This document shows positions 56,118 through 64,000 of a stretch of DNA of 64,000 nt, piece after piece; position 1 is the stretch's first letter, and every line of letters starts with the position of its first letter. The notes beneath the pieces are model-generated. The model saw only the letters and a list, made by a program, of their open reading frames with translations, ran no database searches and was not told the DNA's origin. The DNA is from Granulicella sibirica (GTDB lineage Bacteria; Acidobacteriota; Terriglobia; Terriglobales; Acidobacteriaceae): NCBI RefSeq assembly GCF_004115155.1, contig NZ_RDSM01000001.1, positions 496,001-560,000 of the forward strand, given 5' to 3'. Made by a program: the position numbers and the translations under genes.

Positions 56118-56923
56118 GCCTCCACCTCTTCCGACATGCTTCTATCGAACTCTTGAGACCACCGTGAGATGTTGCCTTCGGCCCTCGCTACGAAGTAGGT
56201 ATCGCCTGCTGTTTTCGCACCATCAACGGAAGTCTTGGCGTACTGCAACGCCGCATCTGTGTTACCCAGCTTGGCTTCGATTTCAGCCTTGAGTGCCCAG
56301 TAGAAGTAGGGCTGTCGCTTGTTGATACCTAGCCCCATATCGATTCGCAGCAACGCGCCTTGGAGATCACCTATCTCATAGCAGAACTTAGCCGCCATGT
56401 AGTAGTCATCAAACGACGGTCCGCCGGATTCCGGAGCGGCATCTTCCAGTGCATTTCTCTGAGTCGGAATCTCGAATGGCACCGAAACTCTTGTCCGATC
56501 CCATGCAATTTCAAGGTTCGCTTCGAAATGACTCTGTTGCTCGATTGAAATGCTCAGCATCTCCGTGACCGATTTCGACCCGCCCGATGGCACTTCGACC
56601 GAGAGAGCGAGTGCTCTATCATCCCAGCACCTCGGAAGGCCGTAGCTACTCGTATCGGTGTAAAACATCACCTTCCAACCTTCTGGCCAGGGAACGACGT
56701 ACAAGGCATATTTTCCGCGGGGCAAGATGCCGCTTTCAAAATTAAGATCTTGACTCGTGAATATCGTCGTGCATCCATTAGCACCGACGCGCCAAAGCTG
56801 TCCATAAGGCACAACTGCGCCAAAAATTTCGCGGCCTCTCTTGAGAGGCTGCGAGTATTCAATCTTTACGTCGATAAGACTCGAGTGGCTAATGATCGTC
56901 GTTGTGTAGGTTGATCTGTTCAT
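56114..56923 (-). CDS. DUF2911 protein with C-terminal TPR-like helices
   Basis: A 269-residue protein. ATG at 56923 has AGGAGG upstream; the longer frame runs back through a decayed gene fragment. The DUF2911 core is clear: IEYSQPLKRGREIFGAVVPY, GQLWRVGANGCTTIFTSQDL, LPRGKYALYVVP, GWKVMFYTDT. A helical tail (GDLQGALLRIDMGLGINK, then YWALKAEIEAKLGNTDAALQ) looks like a tetratricopeptide pair. Most DUF2911 proteins carry a signal peptide; this one has none, so it is probably cytosolic. It is first in an operon with a luciferase-like enzyme. Function unknown. Confidence 0.8.
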   Translation of the reverse strand: MNRSTYTTTIISHSSLIDVKIEYSQPLKRGREIFGAVVPYGQLWRVGANGCTTIFTSQDLNFESGILPRGKYALYVVPWPEGWKVMFYTDTSSYGLPRCWDDRALALSVEVPSGGSKSVTEMLSISIEQQSHFEANLEIAWDRTRVSVPFEIPTQRNALEDAAPESGGPSFDDYYMAAKFCYEIGDLQGALLRIDMGLGINKRQPYFYWALKAEIEAKLGNTDAALQYAKTSVDGAKTAGDTYFVARAEGNISRWSQEFDRSMSEEVEA

Positions 56924-56972
56924 CAATTCCTCCTGCGTTATGCCGCGATCTGATGTTCCAGAGCATCGGGGC

Positions 56973-57077
56973 TCAGGGCTTGCTAGACGCGAATGATTGC
57001 GGCTGATGCTGGGGCCAACAGCCAGCCAGTGATCTGTAGAGGCTGACGGCATCGGCCGCGCTTCCGAGGTGACTAGT
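56973..57077 (-). pseudogene. efflux outer-membrane factor, C-terminal remnant
   Basis: Thirty-five codons read TSHLGSAADAVSLYRSLAGC then WPQHQPQSFASSKP and a stop, matching the last residues of the operon A OMF (TSHLASAADAVGLYKSLAGG, then WPQRPPQAFASGKH). Nothing of the rest of the gene remains. It is joined directly to a hydrolase start fragment. Confidence 0.75.
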
Positions 57078-57147
57078 TGGCTACGGCGCCGGTCGTCGTG
57101 GCCGTAGCCACAAAGCCGAGCCGAGATATATAGTCTGGTGCTTTCAT
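57075..57147 (-). pseudogene. Tat-signal remnant of an alpha/beta hydrolase
   Basis: From ATG 57147 the codons give [20 protein letters not shown] and a stop soon after. This matches the signal of the intact hydrolase at 17498-18457 ([20 protein letters not shown]), but the twin Arg is Arg-Leu. The rest of the gene is deleted and fused to the OMF tail. The flanking non-coding DNA up to the cupin also parallels the 18458-18672 region. Confidence 0.75.
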
Positions 57148-57390
57148 TAAGTTGACTCCTGATTGTTGAGACAGATTAAGTGTGTTCAACGATGTCAGAT
57201 CGTGGCTGCACCTCGCCCCTTTGTCCTTCTTGGCCCGTGGGCTGCGAAAAGTGAAACCTCCAACTGGGCCCGGCTGCTACAAGCCCGCGTCGAACGCTTA
57301 AGTTGTGCTGCGACTAACGATCTTCTCGGCGGAAGTTTCACGCTTTGCCCTTAGAAAGGTAGTGCAGGATAGGCTCAACGAGGCCTTTCG

Positions 57391-57807
57391 TCAGGGCTTT
57401 GGTTCACTCTGAGCATGCGGCGGGTTCAGAATAATCGGAGTGCCCTTCTCGCCGAAGAACACCGCAAGGAAGCGCATCTCGCCCGAACCCGTGTTGATGC
57501 CACGATGCCACTTCGTCCGCGCTTGCATGAACGCTTGGCCGGTTTTGAAGACGAGGTGTTTTCCATCCGCGAACTCTACGGTCAGTTCCCCCTGAAGAAT
57601 GTACAGATAACCGGGAACCGGGTGTGTCATCCAATCCGTCTTTCCCCCCCGAGGTAACGCTACGATGACGGAAATCACTTCAGGAGTCGGTGTCGAAAGA
57701 TAAGTAATGGGCTCGCCGGCGTCCGTCGTTGTGTCCCTGGACACAGGAGTAATGGTGGTCTGTACGGCCTGGGGCGGTGGCAGGCTGGGTGTTTGCATCT
57801 GAAACAT
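57391..57807 (-). CDS. cupin domain protein (copy 2)
   Basis: A 138-residue cupin, a near-identical paralogue of 18673-19089. It differs at a few sites such as TGQAF for AGQAF, ALPRGG for ALPPGG, and QSEPKP at the end. The start is ATG at 57807. The open frame is intact although its former neighbours on the hydrolase side are destroyed, which suggests recent duplication or continuing selection. A decayed LysR gene is divergent from it. Likely small-molecule or metal binding; function unknown. Confidence 0.78.
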   Translation of the reverse strand: MFQMQTPSLPPPQAVQTTITPVSRDTTTDAGEPITYLSTPTPEVISVIVALPRGGKTDWMTHPVPGYLYILQGELTVEFADGKHLVFKTGQAFMQARTKWHRGINTGSGEMRFLAVFFGEKGTPIILNPPHAQSEPKP

Positions 57808-57863
57808 ATTTGCTCCTTCGGATCAACGATGGTTTCTGGTGCAGCTCACTTTAGATTCTTATC

Positions 57864-58487
57864 ATACTCCAAATGGATCGAACTCATCTCGAAGCCAACG
57901 AGCGTCAAACTCACCGATGCCGGACAGGTATTCATTCGAGGCTGCAGGGATGCGCATGCCATCTCGAAAGAGCGATTCGACTTGCTAAATCAGCGCAAGA
58001 TGAGGTGCACCCAGTCGTCACGATCGGTCACGGCCCTTACGCGGATCCTTCACTTCTGGCCTCTGTATGGGCGATCCATCTACCGCTTTATCCCAATCTC
58101 AGGCTACGGATTGAAAGTATGTTCGCGTCGGGTGTTCGCTAGGAAATCGCATCCTGGCATTTGCGATCGGCTCATGGAACAGGCGCGCGTGACTGCCGTT
58201 TCCCCAATCGAGTTGCATCACTACGTCAGCCCACAAGAGACGGTCCAGCTCATTTCAGAAACTTCGGTGTGGCGTTTGCGGCAAAGGGCATCGCTGAGCA
58301 GTTGAGCAGCCACGACATTGGGGTCAGACCGCTCTCCCATGCAGCCCTTCAGGTCACTTCCTAGCTTGTTCTGCGCTCTGACCAGGCGTCTCGGCTCATA
58401 AACGAATTTGGACGTGCTCTGATACGCAAAGCGGTTCCTATGCCGAAGCTCGACGCGGGCTCGGGTCAACTGCTTCCGGGCCTCTAG
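57864..58487 (+). pseudogene. LysR-type regulator, decayed 3' part
   Basis: Across shifting frames the sequence reads as a LysR effector-binding domain: SVKLTDAGQVFIRGC, ERAIRLAKSAQDEVHPVVTI, GHGPYADPSLLASVWAIHLP, LRLRIESMFASGV, then ELHHYVSPQETVQLISE, FGVAFAAKGIAEQLSS and, after an in-frame TAG, RLINEFGRALIRKAVPM to TAG at 58487. At least two frameshifts and two stops are present and the helix-turn-helix is missing. It is divergent from the cupin copy 2. Confidence 0.72.
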
Positions 58488-58784
58488 GCTGCATTCCGCG
58501 TGACGTCCGAACTCGATTCACGCCGAACAGCCGACGTTTCTTTCTGATCAGGAATTCCTCACAGGAATACCTCCAATACGAGAAGGGATTGGACTCAGAA
58601 CCCCTCGACAGTCAATCCTCTTTCGCACAGCGATATCTAGGACGACACCCCGCTGCAGGAGAGGACATGCCACTAATTGGACCCGCCCCCGAGCCAATGC
58701 CAAACGACGGGTCCGAGCTGCCAAGCGGCATGCTGACACTCGTTCCCCCCAATCGCCGTAAAGGCCCCCAGCGGGCTCTGACGC

Positions 58785-59003
58785 CTAATCCTGCGATGGC
58801 GGACCCTCTCTTGACGGTCGAGGACGTAGGACGGCGCCTCAACGTGAATAAGGACTGGGTTTGGATCACTGCGGGAGAAAGACTCCCAAGCTTCCGGTCA
58901 ATCGGATGGGAGACGGGGCGCTGCGCTTCCGCGCGAGCGCTATTGAGGACTTCATCAACGAGCGTGAGCGCTCCTCGGCAACGCGGGCTCGCAGAGGGTG
59001 AAT
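58785..59003 (+). pseudogene. excisionase-like helix-turn-helix gene (copy 2, frameshifted)
   Basis: The frame gives ADPLLTVEDVGRRLNVNKDW and VW, then turns to nonsense. Adding one G near 58862 continues with DHCGRKTPKLPVIRMGDGAL and AIEDFINERERSSATRARRG to a stop, a normal excisionase/MerR-like DNA-binding protein. It shares long nucleotide stretches with copy 1 at 32345-32455. It stands just upstream of a tRNA gene, a common integration site. The 300 bases before it hold no other recognisable gene. Confidence 0.65.
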
Positions 59004-59066
59004 TAAGCATTTGCTACCAAATGCTACCAATCACCGATCCGTACAGCCTGTAAGTTGTTGATTACA

Positions 59067-59141
59067 TGGTGGGCACAGCAGGATTCGAACCTACGACTTC
59101 CACCGTGTGAAGGTGGCACTCTACCGCTGAGTTATGCGCCC
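59067..59141 (-). tRNA. tRNA-Val (anticodon CAC)
   Basis: On the minus strand the acceptor GGGCGCA pairs with TGTGCCC, followed by discriminator A and an encoded CCA. The anticodon stem CCACC/GGTGG encloses TTCACAC, giving anticodon CAC. The T-arm contains GGTTCGAATCC. It reads valine codon GUG. No copy of its 3' end was seen elsewhere in the window. Confidence 0.95.
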
Positions 59142-59330
59142 AATCATTGTGGGTTCCTAAATAAAAGTTCGCTACAGAGCGAATCCTCAAAACTCAGGAC
59201 CGACCGCTCCGGCCAACATTTTTATGATAGCACCCACGTGCACGCGCGGCTGTCCTCCGGCGCGGACAAATCGCCCGCGGAGACATTGCTTTCTGCTTCT
59301 CCCCTTCCTAAGTAGAATCATTCGAGTACG

Positions 59331-60170
59331 ATGCCTTTCCCTCCTCACATTCCGGCGCCTCCCCAGCCAGACCGCGAATCGGTCCCACCCGCATCTCCGC
59401 TCCCTCCTCAGGATCAAGCCACGGATGGAATCGGTGACCAGCAGCGTGCTTTACCGGAAACCGCCCTGGAAACGGAGAATCCCGCGCAACCTGGGGACGA
59501 AGGCCGGGTTACTAAGGATATGGCTACCCTCGCGGTCCATTCCGGTCTCTTCGAAAACGTTCCCGACGCGCCCATGCAGCACACGCCGGGTGATTTTGCG
59601 ACGATGGAAGACTCCGCCATCATGCTCGAGCTTAGCGCGGGCAACATGGCCGGATTCGATTACCTGATCCGCAAGTACCGAAAGCCGATCATCAATTTCA
59701 TGTACCGGATGACGCACAACCAGGCCGTCGCCGAGGAACTGGCGCAGGAGGTCTTCCTCCGTGTCTACCGGTCCCGCGAGACCTACCGCGCCGAGGCCCG
59801 GTTCAGCACCTGGCTCTACCGCATCGCGACCAACCTGGGCGTCAACCACGCACGCGACAACCGCCACGAGCGCACCGCGTCGACTGTTTACCTCGACGAA
59901 CCAGATTCCGAGACGGGGAGCACCCCGGACGTCGCCGACACAACACCAAGCGCGGAGGCGAATCTCCTGCGGGATGAGCGCATGAGCGCCATTCGCGAGT
60001 TCGTCATGGGCCTGCCGGAGCGCCAGCGCATGGCTGTCCTGATGCACAAGTACGAGGGAATGGACTATCGCCAGATCGGCGACGTCCTTAAACTCTCTGA
60101 ATCAGCTACCAAGTCACTCCTTTTCCGCGCATATCAGACTTTGCGCGACAAACTGAAAGGCTTTGTCTAA
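59331..60170 (+). CDS. ECF RNA polymerase sigma factor
   Basis: A 279-residue ECF (RpoE-like) sigma factor. Region 2 is LIRKYRKPIINFMYRMTHNQ, then AEELAQEVFLRVYR and ARFSTWLYRIATNLGVNHAR (about residues 110-180). Region 4 is LPERQRMAVLMHKYEGMDYR, then IGDVLKLSESATKSLLFRAY (about 225-265). About 100 Pro-rich residues precede region 2, longer than usual; an internal ATG near 59605 is an alternative start. The ZAS-type protein encoded 120 bases downstream is the likely anti-sigma factor. Such factors usually answer envelope stress. Confidence 0.88.
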   Translation: MPFPPHIPAPPQPDRESVPPASPLPPQDQATDGIGDQQRALPETALETENPAQPGDEGRVTKDMATLAVHSGLFENVPDAPMQHTPGDFATMEDSAIMLELSAGNMAGFDYLIRKYRKPIINFMYRMTHNQAVAEELAQEVFLRVYRSRETYRAEARFSTWLYRIATNLGVNHARDNRHERTASTVYLDEPDSETGSTPDVADTTPSAEANLLRDERMSAIREFVMGLPERQRMAVLMHKYEGMDYRQIGDVLKLSESATKSLLFRAYQTLRDKLKGFV

Positions 60171-60290
60171 CCGACATGTTGCTCTCGCCTACGCCGGTTG
60201 ATCTGGATAGCCCGACAGAAGCAAGGATAGAAGGACACAGACGACAGGCGCGCACCACTCCCCACGACGCGCCGACAGAAAGGAAACATC

Positions 60291-60794
60291 ATGAACTGCA
60301 AGACGTTTCAAACTGAACTACCGGAGCTGATCCTGAATCCCGCCGCCGCGTCGAACGTGGCCGCGCGGGCTCACATGCTCACCTGTGCGCCTTGCGAGAA
60401 CGAGTACATCTCACTGGTCGAAACCATGTCCATGATGGATGCCTGGGAGGCTCCCGAGCCATCCCCCTACTTCGACCAGAAGCTAGGCGTCCTGCTGCGC
60501 GAGGAGCAGAACGCCCCTCGTCTTGGCTTCTTCGCCCGCCTGCGTGACCATGTGCTGTTCAACACCGGCCGCCAGTTTCGGCCTGCGGTTGCCGGTGCGC
60601 TCGCCCTCGTGCTGATGCTTGGAGGGGGAGGATACGCCGGTTTCCAGAACCTCAACAACCATCCGGCCGCTCCGCAAGTGTCGGCTACCGTGCAGGATCT
60701 TCAGATTCTCGACAATAATCAGCAGGTGATCCAGCAAATGGACCAGCTGCTCCAGGACGAGGATTCGGGCGACGATGCGAATGCGCCGAGCTGA
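60291..60794 (+). CDS. ZAS-type transmembrane anti-sigma factor
   Basis: A 167-residue protein with an N-terminal zinc-binding anti-sigma motif His-x3-Cys-x2-Cys (HMLTCAPC, about residues 28-35) after MNCKTFQTELPELILNPAAA. One membrane helix (VAGALALVLMLGGGGYAG, about 100-118) and a short acidic periplasmic Gln/Asp-rich tail follow. It would hold the upstream sigma factor at the membrane until a signal triggers release. ATG at 60291 follows AAAGGAAA. Confidence 0.8.
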   Translation: MNCKTFQTELPELILNPAAASNVAARAHMLTCAPCENEYISLVETMSMMDAWEAPEPSPYFDQKLGVLLREEQNAPRLGFFARLRDHVLFNTGRQFRPAVAGALALVLMLGGGGYAGFQNLNNHPAAPQVSATVQDLQILDNNQQVIQQMDQLLQDEDSGDDANAPS

Positions 60795-60954
60795 TGGGCG
60801 ACTCCTGGAAACGTTTTACGGATACAGCGTCTGTCTGCTCAAATTCCTGCCTGAGAGGTGCGGGTAGCGTTTACACTCGCCGTGGGGCGGCTTCCAAGGC
60901 CTTCTGAATGCATTCAAGGTCCACCCTCGCACGAACGTTTCGAAGATTGCCACC

Positions 60955-61653
60955 ATGCGATTCCCTCTCCCAACTCGCTCGAATCAGGTAGATGCTGCGG
61001 ACGCCGGGTCAGCCCCGAGCGTTTTCCTTCCTGCGAGCGTGGCGAGAACCCTGCTTCGGAGAAGCGTCACCGCTCTTATCCTGTGTGGATTGTATTTTTC
61101 GGTATCGACGACCCTCCCCGGTCAGCAGCGCGGAGGTTTTCGACCGCCTCCTCCACAGGCACATCAGGCCAGCCGGCCGCAGGCGAACGGCGGCGGAACC
61201 GGTCAGGCGCCACGGAATCAGGAGCATCTCTCCGAGTGGATGAACCGCCACAGGGATCTCCCCGTCCAGCAGCAGCAGCGCGCGCTGGAGAGCGAACCCG
61301 GCTTCCGCGAACTCCCGCAACAAACCCAGCAGCGCATGCGCGACCACCTAGCCCAGCTCAACAACATGCGGCCTGACCAGCGCAACCGAATCCTCGAGCA
61401 GAACGAGCGGATCGAGCGTCTTTCCGTGCCTCAACGGCAGCAGGTGCGTGGCGCCATGACGCAACTTGGCGGCCTTCCCGAAGACCGCCGGCGCGCCGTC
61501 GCGCGTGCCTTTCGCGATCTGCGCTCCATGCCGGACAATCAGCGCCAGCAGTACCTCAACTCTCCGGCCTACCGCAGCCAGTTCAGCGATCAGGAGCGCG
61601 GGACGATCAACAACCTGATGTCGGTCGAGCCTTACCTCCCCGGCCGGCCCTAG
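60955..61653 (+). CDS. DUF3106 exported protein
   Basis: A 232-residue predicted exported protein. A hydrophobic segment (SVTALILCGLYFSVSTTL, about residues 37-54) precedes a Pro/Gln/Gly-rich linker. A helical DUF3106 region follows (HLSEWMNRHRDLPVQQQQRA, NMRPDQRNRILEQNERIERL, LPEDRRRAVARAFRDLRSMP). The repeated 'Lxx-Pro-xx-Arg-Gln' helices resemble CpxP/Spy-like periplasmic chaperones, which would fit the neighbouring stress sigma factor; this is inference. The start may lie further in, because the first 35 residues are polar. Confidence 0.75.
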   Translation: MRFPLPTRSNQVDAADAGSAPSVFLPASVARTLLRRSVTALILCGLYFSVSTTLPGQQRGGFRPPPPQAHQASRPQANGGGTGQAPRNQEHLSEWMNRHRDLPVQQQQRALESEPGFRELPQQTQQRMRDHLAQLNNMRPDQRNRILEQNERIERLSVPQRQQVRGAMTQLGGLPEDRRRAVARAFRDLRSMPDNQRQQYLNSPAYRSQFSDQERGTINNLMSVEPYLPGRP

Positions 61654-61852
61654 TAGGCTGCCGCCGAGAGTTCCTGAGGTTGACCCCGGCCCGGCAAAGT
61701 CCTAACCTGCTAATAGCAATGAAGCAGATACACCAAGCTCGCTGTTGTCGCGGCCTCTCCCCCCAGGCCCACGCAGACGCGCGTCTCGCCAGCTAGCTCC
61801 GCGAATCGCGCCCGAGCAGTCCTTCATCTAAATCCCAGAATCGAGTTGTGTC

Positions 61853-63127
61853 ATGAAGCTTTTTGCAAGCCTTCTCCTGCTTTCCGTAACTTCGCTCGCC
61901 CAAACCTCTCCTCGCCCCATCACCGGCGATTGGGAAGGTACCGCTACCTCGCACGGCCAGCAGGTTCCCGTTCACCTTCGTCTCTCAGGTTCGCCCAGCG
62001 CTTTGACTGCGGCCCTCGTCAACGGGCCCGAGAGTTCGCCGGCCTCGAGCGCGACGTTCTCGGGTGATCATCTCCTTGTCACGTTCAACTACTATGCGAA
62101 GACGCTCGACGCCACCCTTTCCCCCGACGGCAAGCTCACCGGAAGCTTCGGCACGGCAAGCACACGCTATCCGTTGACCCTTGCCGCAGGTCACGCGAGT
62201 GCCGGCAAGAGCAGCGTCCCGCCCGACATCCACGGCGACTGGGAGGTGCTCGTCAAGAGTTCCAAGGGTGAAGCCGCCTGGCAACTCATCGTCGCGCAGG
62301 ATCACCGCAACGTGAAAGCCGTCATCCAGCGCATCGACGGCGACACTGGCAGCCTATTCGGCACATGGAACTCCGATCCCTCCGCGCCGAATACCTATCG
62401 CATCTCCCACTTCACTGCCGCCGGCCCCGCGCTGTACAGCCTCGCTCCGCAGCCCGACGGGACGCTCCTCGTATCTAACCTCCTGCGTGCCGATCAGAAG
62501 ACCGACACCCAGCAAGACCTGCCAGCGCGCCGCCCCGCCGACGCGCGCGCAGCCAATCTGAAAGCGCCGACCGATCCCACCCAGCAAACGACCATGAAGG
62601 ATCCCAACGCACGCTTCGCCTTCAGCGCTCCGGACCTCAATGGCAAGACCGTCTCAAACACTGATCCGCAGTTCGATGGCAAGGTCGTCATCGTGTCCAT
62701 TGGAGGCTCCTGGTGCCCCAACTGCCACGACGAAGCTCCGTTCCTCGAGAGCCTCTATAAGCAGTTCCACAGCCGCGGGCTTGAGATCGTAAACCTCTCT
62801 TTTGAAGAGGAGGACCAGCTCAAGGATCCCACCCGCCTCCGCGCCTTCATCGCTCGCTACCACCTCGACTACACCGTTCTTCTTGCCGGGACCACCGACC
62901 AACTCAACGAGAAGATCACGCAGGCTGACAACCTGAACTGCTGGCCCACGAGCTTCATCATCGGTCGCGATGGACGCGTCCGGCAGATCCACGCAGGCTT
63001 CGCAGGCCCCGCCAATCCAGCCGCTCACGAAGTCTTGGTGAAGGAACTGACCGCGTTCATCGGCGAGTTGGTCGAGCAACCGGTTCCGGCGCAGTCGGCT
63101 ATGCTGACCCACACGGACGATCAGTAA
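61853..63127 (+). CDS. TlpA-like thioredoxin-fold protein
   Basis: A 424-residue exported protein with a signal peptide (MKLFASLLLLSVTSLAQ). The first 220 residues are beta-rich and repeat a GDWEG or GDWEV motif (residues about 24 and 126), a lipocalin-like or DUF-type pair. The C-terminal 150 residues form a TlpA/AhpC-TSA thioredoxin domain with FSAPDLNGKTVSN and active site WCPNC (about residue 288), and a cis-Pro region CWPTSFIIG. The likely role is thiol-disulfide exchange in the periplasm, perhaps cytochrome or envelope protein reduction. Confidence 0.87.
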   Translation: MKLFASLLLLSVTSLAQTSPRPITGDWEGTATSHGQQVPVHLRLSGSPSALTAALVNGPESSPASSATFSGDHLLVTFNYYAKTLDATLSPDGKLTGSFGTASTRYPLTLAAGHASAGKSSVPPDIHGDWEVLVKSSKGEAAWQLIVAQDHRNVKAVIQRIDGDTGSLFGTWNSDPSAPNTYRISHFTAAGPALYSLAPQPDGTLLVSNLLRADQKTDTQQDLPARRPADARAANLKAPTDPTQQTTMKDPNARFAFSAPDLNGKTVSNTDPQFDGKVVIVSIGGSWCPNCHDEAPFLESLYKQFHSRGLEIVNLSFEEEDQLKDPTRLRAFIARYHLDYTVLLAGTTDQLNEKITQADNLNCWPTSFIIGRDGRVRQIHAGFAGPANPAAHEVLVKELTAFIGELVEQPVPAQSAMLTHTDDQ

Positions 63128-63168
63128 CGTTCGTGGCGTAGACGCGGACCTTGGTCGTCGATCACCGT

Positions 63169-63595
63169 TCATGGTTCTTCCGCGCCGTCCGCGCAGTAAG
63201 GCAGTTGGGTGGGGTCTTCGGTGAGTTGGGAGCGGATGGGGTTCTGGTGGATGTAGGCGAGGCGGGTCTGGTAGTCGGCCTGGTCGCGGATGCGGTGGTC
63301 GGGGAAGCTGCGTTGCCAGACGGGGAGGTTGGAGGCGAGGCGACGGGAGAAGCCTCCCTTGATGAGGCCCATGGCTCGTTCGAGGGTGATGGCTTGTGGG
63401 GTGAGGAGGAGGTGGACGTGGTCGGGCATGACGACGAAGGCGTGGAGTTTGTAGTGGCCTTCGTGGCGGTAAGTGCTGGAGGGTGGCTAGGAAGAGGTCG
63501 GCGTTGGTGGGGATTTGGAAGAGGCGGCGGCGGTTGTAGGTTGCGGTGGTGATGAAGGAGGTGCCGGGTTGGACGGTGCGGGCGCGGATCGCCAT
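63169..63595 (-). pseudogene. REP-associated tyrosine transposase (RAYT), frameshifted
   Basis: The N-terminal frame from ATG 63595 reads TVQPGTSFITTATYNRRRLF then ADLFLATLQHL. The C-terminal frame, open to 63169, continues with RHEGHYKLHAFVVMPDHVHL, LERAMGLIKGGFSRRLAS, VWQRSFPDHRIRDQADYQTR and AYIHQNPI. The Y1 His-x-His motif is HVH in MPDHVHLL. The two parts are out of frame near 63475, so the enzyme is broken unless this is a sequencing error. RAYTs mobilise REP hairpins, and one lies nearby. Confidence 0.75.
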
Positions 63596-63989
63596 GGATG
63601 CGATTGTAGGGTGGGTTGGTGGGTGGGGATTGTGCTTCGGGAGTTATTTGTTGGGTTTTTCGGGTGGGGGTGGGTGGAGTGGGAATTTGGGGCTTGTGGC
63701 TGGTTGGAGTAAAGCGTACTTCAGGGGCTAAAGCCCTCGGTGCTTTTATGGCGTTTGCGGCACGGTTGAAGCCGTGCCCTTAAGCAAGGCAAGCTGGAGC
63801 GGTATCGCCACCGTCAGATTACATCCCCTATGGATGAACACGGCACGGACTCAAAAGCGGGCGTTTCCCGTCATCGCTCCCCCCTGAGAAAACATTCCTG
63901 AAATATCGGCGCTCTTTTGTCCGTTGGAGCAGTTATAGGAGATCAGAGGCTTCTCGAGAGCTCCTCTGTTCTGATTAATGAAGGAACTC
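63596..63989. other. intergenic repeat-rich stretch
   Basis: About 390 bases without a convincing gene. It contains the REP hairpin at 63759-63778, a GGGGCTAAAGCCC inverted element just before it (about 63724-63736), and an imperfect hairpin near 63940-63980 (ATCAGAGG with CCTCTG). Confidence 0.5.
63759..63778. repeat. REP-like hairpin
   Basis: GGCACGG (63759-63765) and CCGTGCC (63772-63778) form a 7-bp stem with loop TTGAAG. 'Cacggttgaagccgtgcc' units are common intergenic repeats in Acidobacteriaceae, and this one lies about 165 bases from the broken RAYT. Confidence 0.6.
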
Positions 63990-64000
63990 ATGAATTTGGG
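63990..64000 (+). CDS. possible 5' end of a gene at the right edge
   Basis: ATG at 63990 with GAAGGA four bases upstream, giving Met-Asn-Leu before the window ends. Too short to identify. Confidence 0.3.

Noticed and set aside
32149..59141. An intact integrative element spanning the giant gene
   Set aside because: Integrase and excisionase are fragments and no duplicated tRNA end was seen; only a scar can be supported.

Overview
The window looks like chromosomal DNA of an acidobacterium of the Terriglobia (the Granulicella / Terriglobus / Edaphobacter type). The signs are a VWFA-like secreted protein of the acidobacterial kind, high-GC coding, very large ASH/IPT/Ig-repeat secreted proteins, many TetR-controlled RND efflux loci, and REP-type hairpins beside broken Y1 transposases. 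This placement is inferred from protein families, not from a marker gene.

Layout. Positions 1-10.6 kb are mostly housekeeping: a VWA-like secreted protein, a DinB protein, a graveyard of toxin-antitoxin and RAYT fragments, a Clp-fold SDH-type peptidase with a coupled 62-residue partner, ffh, a UBP-type zinc finger, overlapping xerD/xerC-like recombinases, an outer-membrane barrel and a chemoreceptor. Positions 10.8-31.8 kb form a detoxification island: RND efflux operon A (MFP-RND-OMF) with a divergent TetR and two matching operator palindromes, a Tat-exported alpha/beta hydrolase, a cupin, a beta-lactamase-fold hydrolase, a frameshifted TetR, a second OMF with a rhodanese, a divergent MFP-RND pair, two SDRs and two more TetR genes. 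Positions 32.1-32.7 kb hold remnants of a LysR regulator, an excisionase and an integrase.

Positions 32.75-50.27 kb are essentially one gene on the minus strand. It would encode a secreted repeat protein of about 5,837 residues in three tiers: 10 ASH-like, 24 IPT/TIG-like and 21 SbsA-type Ig-like repeats. A single missing base near 43501 splits it into two reading frames. A strongly foldable RNA segment and an IS1182-like fragment lie just upstream.

Positions 51.1-58.5 kb are a second accessory/redox segment: a TetR with a palindromic operator and a divergent quinone oxidoreductase, an NmrA-like protein, a frameshifted TetR, and a DUF2911/luciferase-like/NTF2-like operon. They also hold a decayed second copy of the efflux-hydrolase-cupin block and a decayed LysR gene. 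An excisionase remnant and a tRNA-Val(CAC) close this segment. Positions 59.3-63.1 kb carry an ECF sigma factor with a ZAS-type anti-sigma factor, a DUF3106 protein and a TlpA-like thioredoxin-fold protein. The right edge has a frameshifted RAYT and a REP hairpin.

The themes are exporting and chemically modifying toxic small molecules under many local repressors, a giant surface or secreted repeat protein, and repeated gain and decay of mobile DNA. The most unusual items are the three-tier giant gene with its structured upstream RNA and the broken, duplicated cassette scars on either side of it.
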